This document shows positions 12,401 to 24,994 of a DNA stretch of 64,000 nucleotides, piece by piece. Position 1 is the first letter of the stretch. Every line of letters begins with the position of its first letter. Location: NCBI GenBank assembly GCA_026686845.1, contig JAIVEN010000004.1, forward strand, positions 17,826,827 to 17,890,826. The letters are read 5' to 3'. The notes under the pieces are model-generated. The model made no database searches, was not told where the DNA came from, and saw only the letters and a program-made list of their open reading frames with translations. The position numbers and the translations under genes were made by a program. This stretch comes from Adenanthera pavonina. Taxonomy: Eukaryota > Streptophyta > Magnoliopsida > Fabales > Fabaceae.

Positions 12401-15400
12401 AATTCTCTTTCATTTCCAAACCCTAAATAGGCAGAAATTTTCATAAATTTGTAGAAAAATATCTACCCGATTAATTTGCAATCTAATGGCATAATCTTAA
12501 TCCTTGAAGCCTATACATCACTTTTCATGGATCACTTTCTTCATGGCTTCATTTTCTCTATCTACTCTCTCTCTAGGCTGAAACTTTCAGAGGTGAAAGA
12601 GGAGAAAATACTCCATAAAACACCACAATACTCAAGTATGTACAAGGTAGTGACCATAGAGATTTACCTTAGAAGTTTGAGGACCAAACTTTTCTTATTG
12701 ATCTTGCTTCTTGGCTCCAATTTTTTTCGTGCTTCTCTCCTTTTCTTGCTGCAGTTTCAGACGCGTATGAGGCAAGAAGATGATGTCCAAATGGCTAACC
12801 CAAGGTAATTAAGAAAGACATCTAATAAAGTTAACCATAGTAATAATTTTTAACTAATATTGCCTACTTTTCATTAAAGCTTTTCAAGAAATTCCCTTGG
12901 TGTCCTTGATCACTTTTCATACGTGGCTCAATTCCTTTTTTGGTCAAAATTTGCATCATAACTTTAATGGACCAAAATACCCTTTACCGATTAAATTTAC
13001 CAGTACCGGTTAAGTATTTTTGCCAAAATTGTCATTAAACTGATACAGGATTATCTAACAATTATTTTTGGTCCAACATCATTATCTAGACCCAAAATAT
13101 ATTTTATTAAGGTCCAATTATTGTCCTTGGATCAATACTGCATTTTCCTGCAGTCTAAACTGACTTTTATCGGGTAAAATATTAATATTAAACCCTAATT
13201 ACCCAATAAATGTTATTTTGACCTTAATAAATTTCATAATATATTTCATTGGGTCTAACTCATTGAGAGATTCATTTTGACCATAATTTTTTATATTTAT
13301 GAAAATGCCCTTGACCCGGGGCTAATTTATAATTTTTAGGACTTTTAGGTCATTAGGTGTAATTTTCCCCAAGACATTTCTGATACTATTTTCACGTCAT
13401 TTTTATGACTTTAAGGACATGGACGTCCTTTTAATAATTCTTTGGGGGCAAAAATATAATTTCTCATTTTTCCATCCAACCGGGAAAAATGACCTCTTTG
13501 CCCTTCTTCATACTTAACAGTGTCTCTCCGTTTTTTCCAATTCCTCATGCATTTTATAATATCAACTTTTTCATTTTTAGGCCTTCAATTCATTATTCAC
13601 ATTTTACTTCTAGTGTGGGAATGACCGTTTTGCCCTTAAGCCGGGTCAAAAATATAATTATCCATTCTTTCGGGCACTCTCTTGTAATTTCACCCAAAGA
13701 CCAATTTTTAATTATTTCATTTTTCACTATTCACATTAACTTCAAATTGGTCTATCTCTCAACCTGGACCTCCCAGGAATGCAATACTTATACCATTGCG
13801 CTCAGTTTGGAGCGGGCTTTCATTCAAGTGGTATATTGCATATTTTTTTGGGGTGAATTCTGGAATTAATTTCTGTCAAAGACCTTATGGAAAATTAATT
13901 CCAATTAAGGACCAAACATAACTTCTTCAGAAAATTAGATGAGAAATTAATTCCTATTTTTATAATATCTCATAAAAATAGGGATATTACAAATTTCATA
14001 CTCCAAAATTCGTCTATCAGTGATAAGCTCAACATGACACAAAGTTTCTCTTCGAAATTCAAATTTCAGAGGGCTGAAATTCGTCTATCATTGGCAGAAC
14101 CTCCGTAACTTCAAACTTTGCACTGTAAACAATTTCACAGAAGCTATAGCTCTCTCATTTTAACTCCAAATTAAGAAAATGACCTATGGTTGAAAATCTC
14201 TCAATGTCTACTTTCAAATGAAATATGTTTCACTAAAAAAAAAACTGATTCTGTGAGATATGTTCAAAATAATGGTAAGAGGACAAAACTGAAGATCCAT
14301 ATCTCACTACTCAAATTTAAATAAACAAAGCTTTTTCATATGACCTTTATTTTGAGTGAAATAACCTTCTTTGAAAATATTATTAAGTCTAGTTTCATAT
14401 GAAATAAGTTTTACATCAAATCCATATGTATTTTGAGAGATATCTTAAAAATACTAATCAAATGTCAAACTCTATATTCTTGAAAACCAAATCTCACTAT
14501 GTTTAAAAGCAAGGATATATTACTTTGATAACCAAAACTTCTTGAGCTAGTCAAATGCAATTGTAAATCATTGAGTTTCATTCTAAAGTTTGAATTTTGA
14601 AATCAAAGTTCGTTTGTCAGAGGGACTAATTTTGAACTCTTTTTGCACTTTAATATCAACGAACTTTGATATGACTTCAGACGAATTTTTCATTTTTCAC
14701 AAAATATGCTTAAATCAAAATTTGAAATTCAACCACCTAAAATATATCTATCAGATGTAACATCTCTGTAACTTCGAATTTCAATTACCAAAGTTTGAAT
14801 TTTCAACAAAATACTCACACATTAACTTCAAAATTCATCTGTCAGTCAGTGTTTTTCATCTTTAATGTATGCTACCATCATATTTACTTGATCTAACTCA
14901 TTTAAAACATATAGTAACAAAATTAAGTAATTCTCAAAGATTAATCTCACCTCAAGACCTAAGTGAAAACAAAATATACCTAGTGACTAGGTCTTCAAAT
15001 GTTGAGTTCCACTTCCACTTGGTCATTTCCTGCTTGGCATGCTCCCTTCTGATCTTCCATTTTTTGAGCATCCTTTCTCTTCTTCTTTCTTGAGTGAGGC
15101 ATGATATTGATTTCCATTTCTGTATTCCAATGCTTACTCTTCTTACTTGGACCAACCTACATTTAATGTATTATACTTACAAACCAAGTAGTTAGCCTAA
15201 TTTATATATCCAACTTATATTATTCATTGTAAAAGTACAATGGCTATATTTGCACATAGCATGATATATACATTATGACCATAATTAAATATATGCTAAT
15301 GTAAATTTTACTTCTTTAATGAATATTATATATGTGAGATACATATGAGACATTTGTTCCCTAATATTTCTATATTTGTCATCATCAAAACTTATATTAT

Positions 15401-15413
15401 ACTAAACCTTACA
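9440..15413 (-). mobile_element. Sirevirus-like (Ty1/copia) solo LTR, itself interrupted
   Basis: On the minus strand it begins TGTAAGGTTTAGTATAATAT at 15413 and ends GGGTGACCA at 9440. Flanks are TTGGT on both sides (9435-9439 and 15414-15418), a perfect target-site duplication. It aligns with the 3' LTR of element S2 (48224-50089) over the first several hundred bases. It also has the 'cccaagaggggggg tgaatt' type terminus common in Sirevirus LTRs. Without the inner solo LTR it is about 2.5 kb. No internal coding sequence remains. Confidence 0.88.
10515..13991 (-). mobile_element. Solo LTR, family A, innermost member of the nest
   Basis: It reads TGTAACACC at 10515 to GGATATTACA at 13991 (3477 bp), reversed relative to the copy at 37005-40520. 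Flanks are AATTT on both sides (10510-10514 and 13992-13996), a perfect target-site duplication. It is inserted in the TTCGAA-rich part of the Sirevirus LTR. By eye it is very close in sequence to 37005-40520, closer than either is to the other copies, so the two are probably recent relatives. Confidence 0.92.
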
Positions 15414-18262
15414 TTGGTTCCATTTTTGGTCAAAATAGCGAGAGTATTTAGAGAAGGAATTTCTTGATTTTGACCTTAAAAATGGATTTCTTATGGTTCA
15501 AAATCTTAGGAACAAGTGTTGGATCAAAGAAAGACTAAATAGATAATCAAGATGGAAAGTTAGGGTAATGAGCATTTTGTGGTTGAGCTCAATGAACCAA
15601 TAGCTTATGACCTTGAATGATGATATGTTAGGGTTCAAGAAAGCTTGGAGAAGTGTTTGGAAGAGACAAAATTCAAAGGAAAGCAAAGGGGAAGCATAAA
15701 GGCAGCAATTTACCAATTCTTGCCTTATATTGTCATGTGATTTTCAATGAATTGGATGACTTCCCTATTGTTTGATATAATATTAGATTTGTGATGCTTT
15801 GTGAATTTTGGCTGAGTTTTTTGAGGGGTTTTGAGACTCCGGGATGTCCAAAATACAAACCAAAACTCTACCAAAATTTTTATAAAATATTATGGCATAA
15901 ATGTTTCAAAGTATTCACTCGATATTTTATGATGATTATATGCTCAATGTGATAATATGATTGCATGAATGGTGATTGCTACTGAGATTCTTTGAATCTC
16001 ACCCTCCCTAAATAATAAACTTGCTAGGCACAAACCATGGCAAGGATGACAAGGAACAAGGAAATTATTACTTGAATTGATGAATCAAGCAATGATGTCA
16101 TCTTTTTTAAATATTATGAAAATCATGTATATGTTATTAGATCTGTACCTCAATGATGTTATATTCCTTTGAGTATCATGAAATGATGGGTATAGATATG
16201 GAACTAAGAATAATGATGTAAACAAGTTATGATGCTTATTTTGCCAAGTGATGCATGGAAAAACTCATTTTTAAACACTCTGATGATTAACATAGGTATT
16301 GTTCATGTTAGACAAGGCAATTATTTGAATGGTTTATATACTATAAAAATAGATAGAATAATCTTTCCCAAAATCTATAGAACACCTAAATTGAATAAGT
16401 GTACAATTTATGGTGAATTTTAAAAATTAGGGTTCAAAATAGGACAGTGTAAAAAAAAATTGGAACTTTGCCATGAACACTAGAAATTTCAAAATGCAAT
16501 AGAAAATTGTACAAAGCTCTAAAAATTCATTGGTTTAGATTTCTGGAAACCTCTAAGCCTTACGAAATGAATGTCACTAGTGTTAAATCATTTGGAGCTA
16601 TAAAAAAGGAGCTATGTAATTTCTCCTAAAACTATTCTAGTAGAGGTAGTGTTTTGACCCATAATAGTTAAGTTAATGTCATATCATGTACAAGTTGAAT
16701 AAATATACAATAAAACTATTTCTAGAAAGTAGACTCATAGGTCTTTCCAATGACATAAGGAATGCATGAATTGGCTCAGGGAAGAGAGTGATACGAATTT
16801 TTAAAATTAAGGCCAAAATCCTGGGAAAGAGAAATTGATCAAATCTATAGTAAATGTTTGAGAAATAAACTACATGAATTGATCTAGAAAATGTTCTATT
16901 TCATATTTTTCCTATGAAGAGAATCTTTTTATCATTTTTTAAAGACTTGAAGCACTATGAAATAATTTTTCTAGAATCAGTTATGAAGTTTCGAAGTTTG
17001 TCGGGTAAAATGGAAAATGCACAATGAACAATACCCAAAATAAAGAAAATTCTGTTGCGATATTTTTATGCAAACAAGTCTCTAATCAAACAATAATGGA
17101 CATAATTGAAGTCTAATACATGGGAAATAGATGTAAGTCTAAGGTGTTACACTTGAGACAATCATTACCCAATGCCCAAACATGGTAATGCAATCATCAG
17201 ATAATAACCCTAAGTTCACAACTATAACTAGCATCCATCAACAATAGACATCAAGAGGCTTATCTCCCTCAAGAAACAAACATACATAGCAAAACAACCA
17301 CACTAAATATGTTCAACCATAACACAAGGTCATACCCATCATTGGGTACCAAGGGATACTAACATGCAAAAGAGTGCAAGATTCAGGATCAAACCCAAGG
17401 CCTCTCACTACCATAACACATATGGCATTAAATAGATGTCCTACACTTATCACATTACTAAAACATGACATGTGTTCTCAAATGAAAACATACCCACATG
17501 GATACTCAAATATATCACATGTCACCAAGGAGAACTAGTTCACCTCAGCAGCCTCCTTGCTAGAGCTAGGATCCTTCCCTGAAAATGTTATCTGTGAAGG
17601 GTGAGACAAACATCCCAGTAGCCAAGGGGGTAACTATGATAAATATACAAGAGTTTAAATGCAAATTATATGCATGAAACACATAATGCAAGATGTAATG
17701 CACATGATATGCAATAAAACCCCAACTATTACAACTAAAACCATGAGTTAGTTACTGTCACAAGGTAACTCCAACAAGTAGCCCCCTTCCAATAGCTGAT
17801 AAAGGTTGATTTCAGGGTACCTACTAAGCTCACCTCCCACCAGTCATGACTCGACCAAAGGCCATTACACTAATGGTTAGACCATGGTTCACCTTTGCCT
17901 AAACCACTCAAATTGGTGGTTATTTAGAGAAGGTACATCCCCAATCCATAACCACCTAAGTCTCTCAACCAAAGGATGACTATTTAGTGATAGAGATATC
18001 ACAAGCCTCACCATCTTGACACAAGGCCTTATGTTCCATTTAGTGAATCAGTATACGACATGGTATTTGGACATCATTTCTCTCATTTTGCCTTAATTTT
18101 TTTCCAAACTAGGGTTTCATTTAGAGTCGGAATTTCATTTTTTTTATGACAAAAATGGAATCCTTATGTCCAAATTAGTTAAGAACAAGTGTTGGTTTCA
18201 AGAAAAATAAAAAGGATAGTTATCTGGAATTTGAAGAGTTTACAGAGAACTTTATGATGTAT

Positions 18263-20807
18263 TATAACAACCTACTCCCACAAGTCCCAAATTTGATTCC
18301 CAAAACATGCAAACAGTAAAAAAACTCTAAGTAGGACCAACATCGTATGAAGCCACAGTGAGCTACAGTAGTGCCACGGCCATAGCCAAGCAATAGCACT
18401 TGGAGCCGTGGCCAAGCTTCTAATGACACAGCGGCCCTTGCTGATACCATATAAGCAAATTACAACTTTTTAGGACAAACTTCCGATGCGCATAACTTTA
18501 TGCTCTGACCTCCATTTGACCTGATTCTAACTCCTACAGGTCACTCGCATTCCAATCTAACCATAGATATCAATTTCACTTGAATCCATCTTTGTATGGA
18601 GATTTTGGGCATCTAACACTATTTTGGCCACTTTTTAGCCAAAACTCACAATAAACCTCTACCAATTTCCATCCAAAGCAAATTGGCACCTGAGGACCAT
18701 TCATACAGGACATATTTGACTCAACCAACTTGTCTAAAGAGATTTCACCCAAAAGAAACTACTCCTCTAGGATTTGGCCCTCTTGAACCCCAATTCCACA
18801 TTATAGGCTATATGCCCAACACATCCATATATGGCCCAAAAGCCCTTCAGGCTCACACATATGACCCTTCTAGCTCACAAACACATACTCCAACAACAAT
18901 GACCCATACCGAGGTCTAAACCATCATCCCACATCCACATAAACCTTGACCTTAGCATATGTCATAATCAAACATACCATTGACCAACATCATCATTGCA
19001 ATCATCCATATCATCTCACAGAACAGCACACAACCATCATCATGTCAATATCATTATCCTCATATAAATTACAACCATGCTATCCTACTTATCAAAATAC
19101 ATAACATAAACAATACACACACACTACCATGACTTAAATATTCCTACATAGGAGAGACTACAACTCCTTTCTCTTCTTTGGAATAGTGCCAGAGTCTTCA
19201 CCTAAAATGTTAGTCATGGAAAGGGGGTGAGATAAAGTCTCAGTAACTGAGGAACAACTACAGACAACCTATATCATCTATCACACGAATGTGCATATGA
19301 TGTATACAATGTAAAATGTAATGGAATGCATGTCTCCCTCATACACGGCTAGAACTATAAGCTAGCATCATCACAGGACATTTCAAATAGGTAACTCCCT
19401 TCAAACAGTCAGTAAAGACTGATTCTGGGACATCACTAAGTTCACCCCTCACTAGTGCACCCAGCTAAAGGTAATACTAATGCTTGGACTGTGGCTCTCC
19501 CTCCCCTGGACCACTATGAATTGGTGGTGAATTAGGAAATGTGCAATCCATTACGGCCTAGCTCTCCGAGTCATGGGAGAGGATTTAGCGGCAGGGATCC
19601 CTTCCTTATTTCACCATATCATATATCATCATATCATATCTCATCATCACCACCCAATCCACCATTTCTCACAATGCACATATGGTGATGTTGTTCGTGC
19701 CATGCCACTATGCAATCATCATCATTATGATATTCATTAATGTCATGTTAGCATGCTAAAAAATCACATAATGCCACATTAACATGTGTATATCATCATC
19801 ATGTTCATCATTATCGTATACTAACTCATCTAGCCGTGTGCATACCATAATATGTAGAAAAGCCATGCATACATACATAACAATATCGTGGTATGAATGG
19901 AAATATGCATATATATATAAATACAATCAACAAAACATACAAACACAGTCACCCAATTACCTCAAGTTATCAATACCATAGACACAAAGATCCCATGAGC
20001 TTCTTGAATTGCCAACCATGACTTGTATTCCTCCGATCAACCAAACAACCTCTATAATATCACAATATCTTCAATTAACATATAGCATAATTATCTAAAA
20101 TCCACAATTCAACCAATTGTGCTTAACCCAAGGTTCCAACAACATAACTACATACTAATAAGCCCTAATTAACCATCTATGTCATAATCATCCTCATACC
20201 TCTCAGATTCCCAACTTCCTCAACCAAAAACAACATAGGGTTAGGCATAAATCACACGTACTTCCTCTAAAACTCATACCCAAGCATCATTAATACTAAA
20301 TAAAACCTCATTAATCACATTACCTCCATTTTAATCAGTGGAATTCAGCCAAATCGGAACCCTCATGTATATGTCCAAAAAATCATCTTAAAAACTAAAG
20401 AAAAACGGAAAGAAAGGAGTGAGAATCACTTGCCAACAATCAATCAAACTTCTAGAGTCTAAAAATCACTCCCAAAACTAGATTCCTTGAAGTCCTAGCA
20501 AAGAAAATGCTCCCTCCTCCAAATTCTTTCTTATTTAACCGACTGAGACTCATCTAATTCAAACAGATTTTTGGTCTGGCACCACAGCGGCAAGTAAGTT
20601 CACCACGACATGAAGCCTTACTATCTAAAAAATTTGGCCAAGGGTCAGTTCATTCACCACGGTGAGCCTATGTCTAGCCACGGCGTGGAACATTTCTACC
20701 TCTACATTAATCTTCTTCCATCCTAGTTTCTCTGATCTGCACACATCATCAATTATACTCTATTAGCTAGAGACTAAGTCTAGAATAGAATGCAAAGGTT
20801 TGTTACA
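18263..20807 (+). mobile_element. Solo LTR, family C, copy 2
   Basis: It starts TATAACAACC (TG to TA at the first dinucleotide) and ends GGTTTGTTACA at 20807; 2545 bp. Flanks are TGTAT (18258-18262) and TGCAT (20808-20812), a 4/5 match that fits an aged target-site duplication. Removing it rejoins family-A LTR sequence on both sides. Much of it is rich in 'catcat' and 'atatca' runs; no coding sequence is visible. Confidence 0.72.
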
Positions 20808-20834
20808 TGCATCACCATGAACCAATGGCTTATA

Positions 20835-22689
20835 TGTTAGCAAGGCTGACTTCCCAAGAGGGGGGTGAATTGGGAAGATTGAAATTTTTCTGCACAAAGT
20901 GAAATGGGTGAAGGTAGCACAGTGTAATGAAAGCAATGTATAAGACAGAGCAAGCTGAAAAGTAAAAATAAGGAGAGGAAGACTCAGTAATTTATCCTGG
21001 TTCGGTCTATCCACTTGACCTACGTCCAGTCCCCAAGACAACTCTTGAGATTTTTTTTACTATACAGCAAGAATTCAACGGGCTTCTTGCTAATGCCACA
21101 GTACAACGAGTATGCTCTGTTTCTGGAGCTCTCTCAATCTCTCTAAGCACTTCTACAATGTGCTTCCCAATCCCCTTATGATTTCCCTTCACAAGTAAAT
21201 CTATCTTCCAGATAAAGAGTAGATTGTTTACAAAGATATAACTCTCTTAAATAGAGAAGATATGAAGGTTAAAGTACAGATATTGAAGTTGAGAGGGTAA
21301 AAGCTTTTTAAGAAGAAGATTTGGCAGGGTTTCAGTATATACAAGTTTGATTTTGTTACCCACAACTTCAAATGCTGTTATATTTATAGATTTAGGTCTC
21401 AAATGTCCGTTAGAGACAAAATCTATCCGTTGTAGAAGTTATCCAATGGTTGCTCTGAAAAACTATCCGTTAACCAACTGCATTTAATGCTTCTGACATA
21501 CTGAAATTCGAATTTTGGTTGGTCAACAGACGAATTTCGAAGGAACCGAAGGTTAAAGCTTCCAGCTTTGAAACACTGAAGTTCGTCTGTTCATGAAGTG
21601 AAATTCGAATTTTGAAACTCAGAAAATGTTTTCATGTTGTGACATACGAATTTTCAAGAAGAAAGTTTTTCAGTTAAGTGTGAATAGTATTTTCAATTTT
21701 CTATAGTGCCTTCGAAATTCAAATTTTGGAAGCCCAAAATTTGTTTGTCTGTAGGACGTTCAAAGAGGCACAGTAGTTTACTTTCTTCGAAATTTGAATT
21801 TTGAAGGAGTGAAGTTCGTCTGTCAGAGAGATTCTTTTCAGACTAACTTCAACATTCGAAGTTACAAAACTCTGTCATTCATATGTCAACATTTTATTCC
21901 AACAGACTCACAACCTTAGTTTCTGAAATTCAAATTTTAATGTTCAAAGTTTGTCTGACAGAAAGCAGTTTTGAAACTTAAATTATTCTTGATCTTAGAT
22001 GAACTTTAACATTGTTTCAGACGAATTTCTTCCATTTTCATAAGTTGTGTTTTCTCTGAAATTCGAATTTTGAAGACTTAAAGTTTGTCTGTTTCAAAGA
22101 AGCTTCTTTCATACGTATATGAAAATTCAAATGTTGTAAAGCCAAAGTTCGTCTGTCTGATAGTATTTTTGAAACTCAATTTCATCTTGATTTCAGATGA
22201 ACTTTAACATCATTTCAGATGAATTTCTTTGGTTTTCTCAAACTGCATTTTATCTGAAATTTGAACTTTGAAGATCTGAAGTTCATCTGTCACTAAAAGG
22301 CTTCATTCAGACTTAGATGAAAATTCAAATTTTCGAGAAGAAAATTTGTCTGACAGAAAGATATCTCTTCAGACTTGTTCAGTTTTAGCTCGAAATTCGA
22401 ATTTCCAAAGGCAAAGTTCGAATGTCCAACATGCCAGTTCAATATAAACTTTTCAAACTTCGCCTGTTGTTGGGTATTTGTCAAATATTTCATAATCTAA
22501 CATAAAATCAAGGTTTTAAAACGTCTTTCCTCCAAATCAAAATCTTTTACCCATGACAAAAGATCCTACATCTATCCTAGCAATGATTACTCAGATTTTC
22601 TTCACTTGAGACACCTTGAGCTCCTTTGATATCTTTAATCCAAGCTTTTCAATGTTGGTTTGGAATCATCAAAACTTCTTGATTCAACA
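20835..22689 (-). repeat. 3' LTR of S1
   Basis: 1855 bp; on the minus strand TGTTGAATC at 22689 to GCTAACA at 20835. It is a direct copy of 30986-32497, but carries about 340 bp (roughly 21740-22085) absent from the other LTR. The central part repeats variants of 'gaaattcgaattttg' followed by 'aagttcgtctgtc'. Confidence 0.92.
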
Positions 22690-22703
22690 TTCTCCCCCTT
22701 TTT
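22690..22703 (-). other. Polypurine tract of S1
   Basis: The minus strand reads AAAAAGGGGGAGAA directly before the 3' LTR, the expected plus-strand DNA primer site. A second tract on the minus strand, TTAAGGGGGAGCT, lies at 22757-22769. Duplicate polypurine tracts are known in Sireviruses. Confidence 0.85.
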
Positions 22704-22870
22704 GATGATGACAAAACAACTTACAAACTGGATTAGTACTTGGGTTTGCTTTTACAAGCTCCCCCTTAACATATGCATTATAATTCAAAAGATATCATAT
22801 ACAGCAGATCAAGTGAAGATATTCAAAGAGTAATATGCACAAAACATTGCAACCAAGAAATTCATTCATT

Positions 22871-24994
22871 TCAATACTTAAGCTTTACAGAGATAAAATT
22901 AATCAAAGTTCTTAATACAAAATACAAAATGCAAACATTCAAAACAGAAATAGAAACACAAGGCACTACAAGAGGAATTTCTGACTGGACTGGTGCAGGA
23001 GACGCCGCAGGCTCAGGACTTGCTTCTTCATCATTAGAGATCTCAAGCAGCTCTTGCATTTCCTGCCTAGAAAGAGCTAACTGAGCTCTGTGTTCCTCTG
23101 AGAGCCCATAAGCAGCAAGAGAAGGAGGGGCTGGTTTATCAGGACAAAACATTTCTTCGAGCCTTCTCCTTTGAGCTTGCAGTAGAGCATTGTGAGCAAT
23201 AGCTTCAAAATCAACAACAGGAACAATGCTTCTCTCCTCATTGCTTGCACACTCCTGCATAGAAGAGGTGGAAATAGCTGCAACCAATCTTTCAACTTGC
23301 TCAGATTCTTGAATGGACAAAATTGAATCCTGAGCATCTTCTTGTATAGGCTCATGAGGGCTTGTTTCCTAAAGACCTACCTCTTCCAAGCCATATTCCA
23401 AGGGTGGACCAGGACTTGGTGTCCTCATTGCACCAGCAGGCTCAGCTCCATTATCATCATGGTCAGAGAAGGCAATCTCAAAAGGGTTTGGAGGCTTAGG
23501 AGTGGGAGAATAGACAAGCACAGAGAACCCTGGCTGAGGTGGAGCTGAAATGGCAGGGATTATACTTTGAATTTCTTCATAAGCATCAGCAACCACCTTC
23601 ATATTCTTTGCCAACTACTGTATCTGATCTTGTAGATGAGCAAACTTGGCATTTTGCTCATCTCTGATGCTAAGAATGAGTGTAGACAGGCTGTCATACA
23701 ACTCATTGACCTTGGTTGGATTGGCACGAGAGGAGGGAGTGGATGGAATGTGAGTGGGCTTGGAGGGAGATGGGATAGGCACAGAGGGTTGAGGAGTAGG
23801 TCTGACAGGAGCCTTAGAAGTACCCTCTTGCTGTAGGGAGGCACCTTCAACAAAGAATAGATCTTCAGTTCTTCCTGCTCCCTTTCCAACCCATCTTCCT
23901 TCATCCTTTTCAATGCCCATTCTTTGCAGTTCTTCCTACTTGAAGATCTCTGTGGGCTTGCCCTTTCCCTTCTCAAGATGCTGTATTCTGGCATACTGCA
24001 AAATTCTGGAGATGATAGCAGCATAAGGGAGTGTGGAGTCCTTCCTCTGATCTCTTGCCTTGATCATGCGTTGGAGTATGATATGTCCCATGTTGATCAG
24101 TTTTCCACGCATGATTGCAGCCATGACATGTGCCTCTGCCCTTGTTATCAAATTGAAGCTGCCTCCTTTGTTGAATATGATCCTGGACACTATGTAGTGT
24201 AGGATCCTTACTTGAACGCTGAGGTCAGTGGGCTTCAATGTATTTATGGAAGGCCAGTTTTCCTTTCTTCTGAACAAGGTCCTCAGAATAGTGCTCTCCT
24301 TGTAGTTCAGAAAAGGGCCATCTTCTTCATTAGCAGTTTCTGCCTCATCCATGTATCCAGAGGCAGTGATGTCAATCTCGAGGCCATCTTGCCCCGGGAT
24401 TTCCAGCGCCTCGTTGAATGTCTCATCAGTAAGCCAAATGATCCTTGATCTCAGATTGACAGCCCACTTCTTCTTTTTGCTATTGTATTTTAAAGAGGCA
24501 TACCAAGACTTCACTACCTTATCATCATATCTCTCCAATACTTCCAACAGATTCTTGTATCTCATCATCCATATACCAGCATCAAAACTATTTGAGACCA
24601 AGAAATCTTCCAAGTTTACACAATATGGCTTGATTACCTTTTTGTTGGCAAACTTGATGGAGTATTCCTCTTGAATCTGTTGAGTGCTCCATAATGGCAG
24701 TGTGGTAAGCTCGTATTCTCCAGATTCAATGTTTGAGGTTGAAGTAGGAGCGACAGGTTCAGCAACAACAAGAGCAGGGACCGAAGGTTCTGCATTTTTC
24801 GGTGAGGAAGGTCCAGCTTTCTAAGAATCTGCTTTGGGAGTAGATTTCTGGCATTTAGAAGGAGTTCCATTGCTATATTTGGCCTTTCTCTTCGATTTAT
24901 CTCCTTCCCTAGTGGCATAATGGGATTTTACAGAATGTTTTGGATGAGCCTCTCCTTTGCTAGTTCCTGGATTATTGACTCTTGTCATTTTCAT
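22871..24994 (-). pseudogene. Third ORF of S1 (env-like / plant-transposon-domain ORF), interrupted by four TAG codons
   Basis: One reading frame runs from ATG at 24994 to the stop at 22871, about 707 codons, broken only by TAG codons near 24823 and at 23936-23938, 23615-23617 and 23369-23371; no frameshift is seen. The N-terminal ~100 residues are Ser/Lys/Pro-rich. The next ~220 residues (24613-23936) are a globular region of the kind found in ORFs after pol in Sireviruses, often annotated as putative plant transposon protein or envelope-like. A Pro/Ser-rich linker follows, then an acidic Gln/Glu-rich tail and a hydrophobic stretch of roughly 25 residues near the C-terminus. The function of these ORFs is not established, and env-like is only a label. 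Confidence 0.75.

Larger units (their letters stand above)
7912..17151 (+). mobile_element. Solo LTR, family A, outer member of a three-deep nest
   Basis: It starts TGTAATATCC at 7912 and ends GGTGTTACA at 17151. The 5 bases on each side are CTTGA (7907-7911 and 17152-17156), a perfect target-site duplication, so this is a solo LTR made by recombination between the LTRs of one element. It is homologous to 37005-40520 in the same orientation. After removing the inner insertion (9440-15413 plus one 5-bp duplication) its length is 3261 bp. Short open frames inside it are chance frames. Confidence 0.9.
7281..18079 (+). mobile_element. Family C LTR, copy 1, split by the nested insertion at 7912-17151
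   Basis: Two parts, 7281-7911 and 17157-about 18079, align with the family-C solo LTR at 18263-20807. For example, 'gagattgcatctcaaggaaa' with the following 'cccccttgaaccc' near 7780-7815 matches 18740-18790, and the 'aattggtggt' block near 17910 matches 19513. The proposed start TGTAACATCC at 7281 is a guess from LTR-like ends. The right end is lost at about 18079, where family-A sequence begins without an LTR end, which implies a deletion junction. Confidence 0.5.

Noticed and set aside
13489..13869. Open frame shared with 37183-37431 (reverse), 82 or more residues nearly identical
   Set aside because: Conservation follows from the two family-A solo LTRs being close copies; the frame is not open in the older copies and has no start context or domain.
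23342..24674. Plus-strand frames opposite the S1 third ORF
   Set aside because: Shadows of the minus-strand ORF; no domains and no continuous frame.
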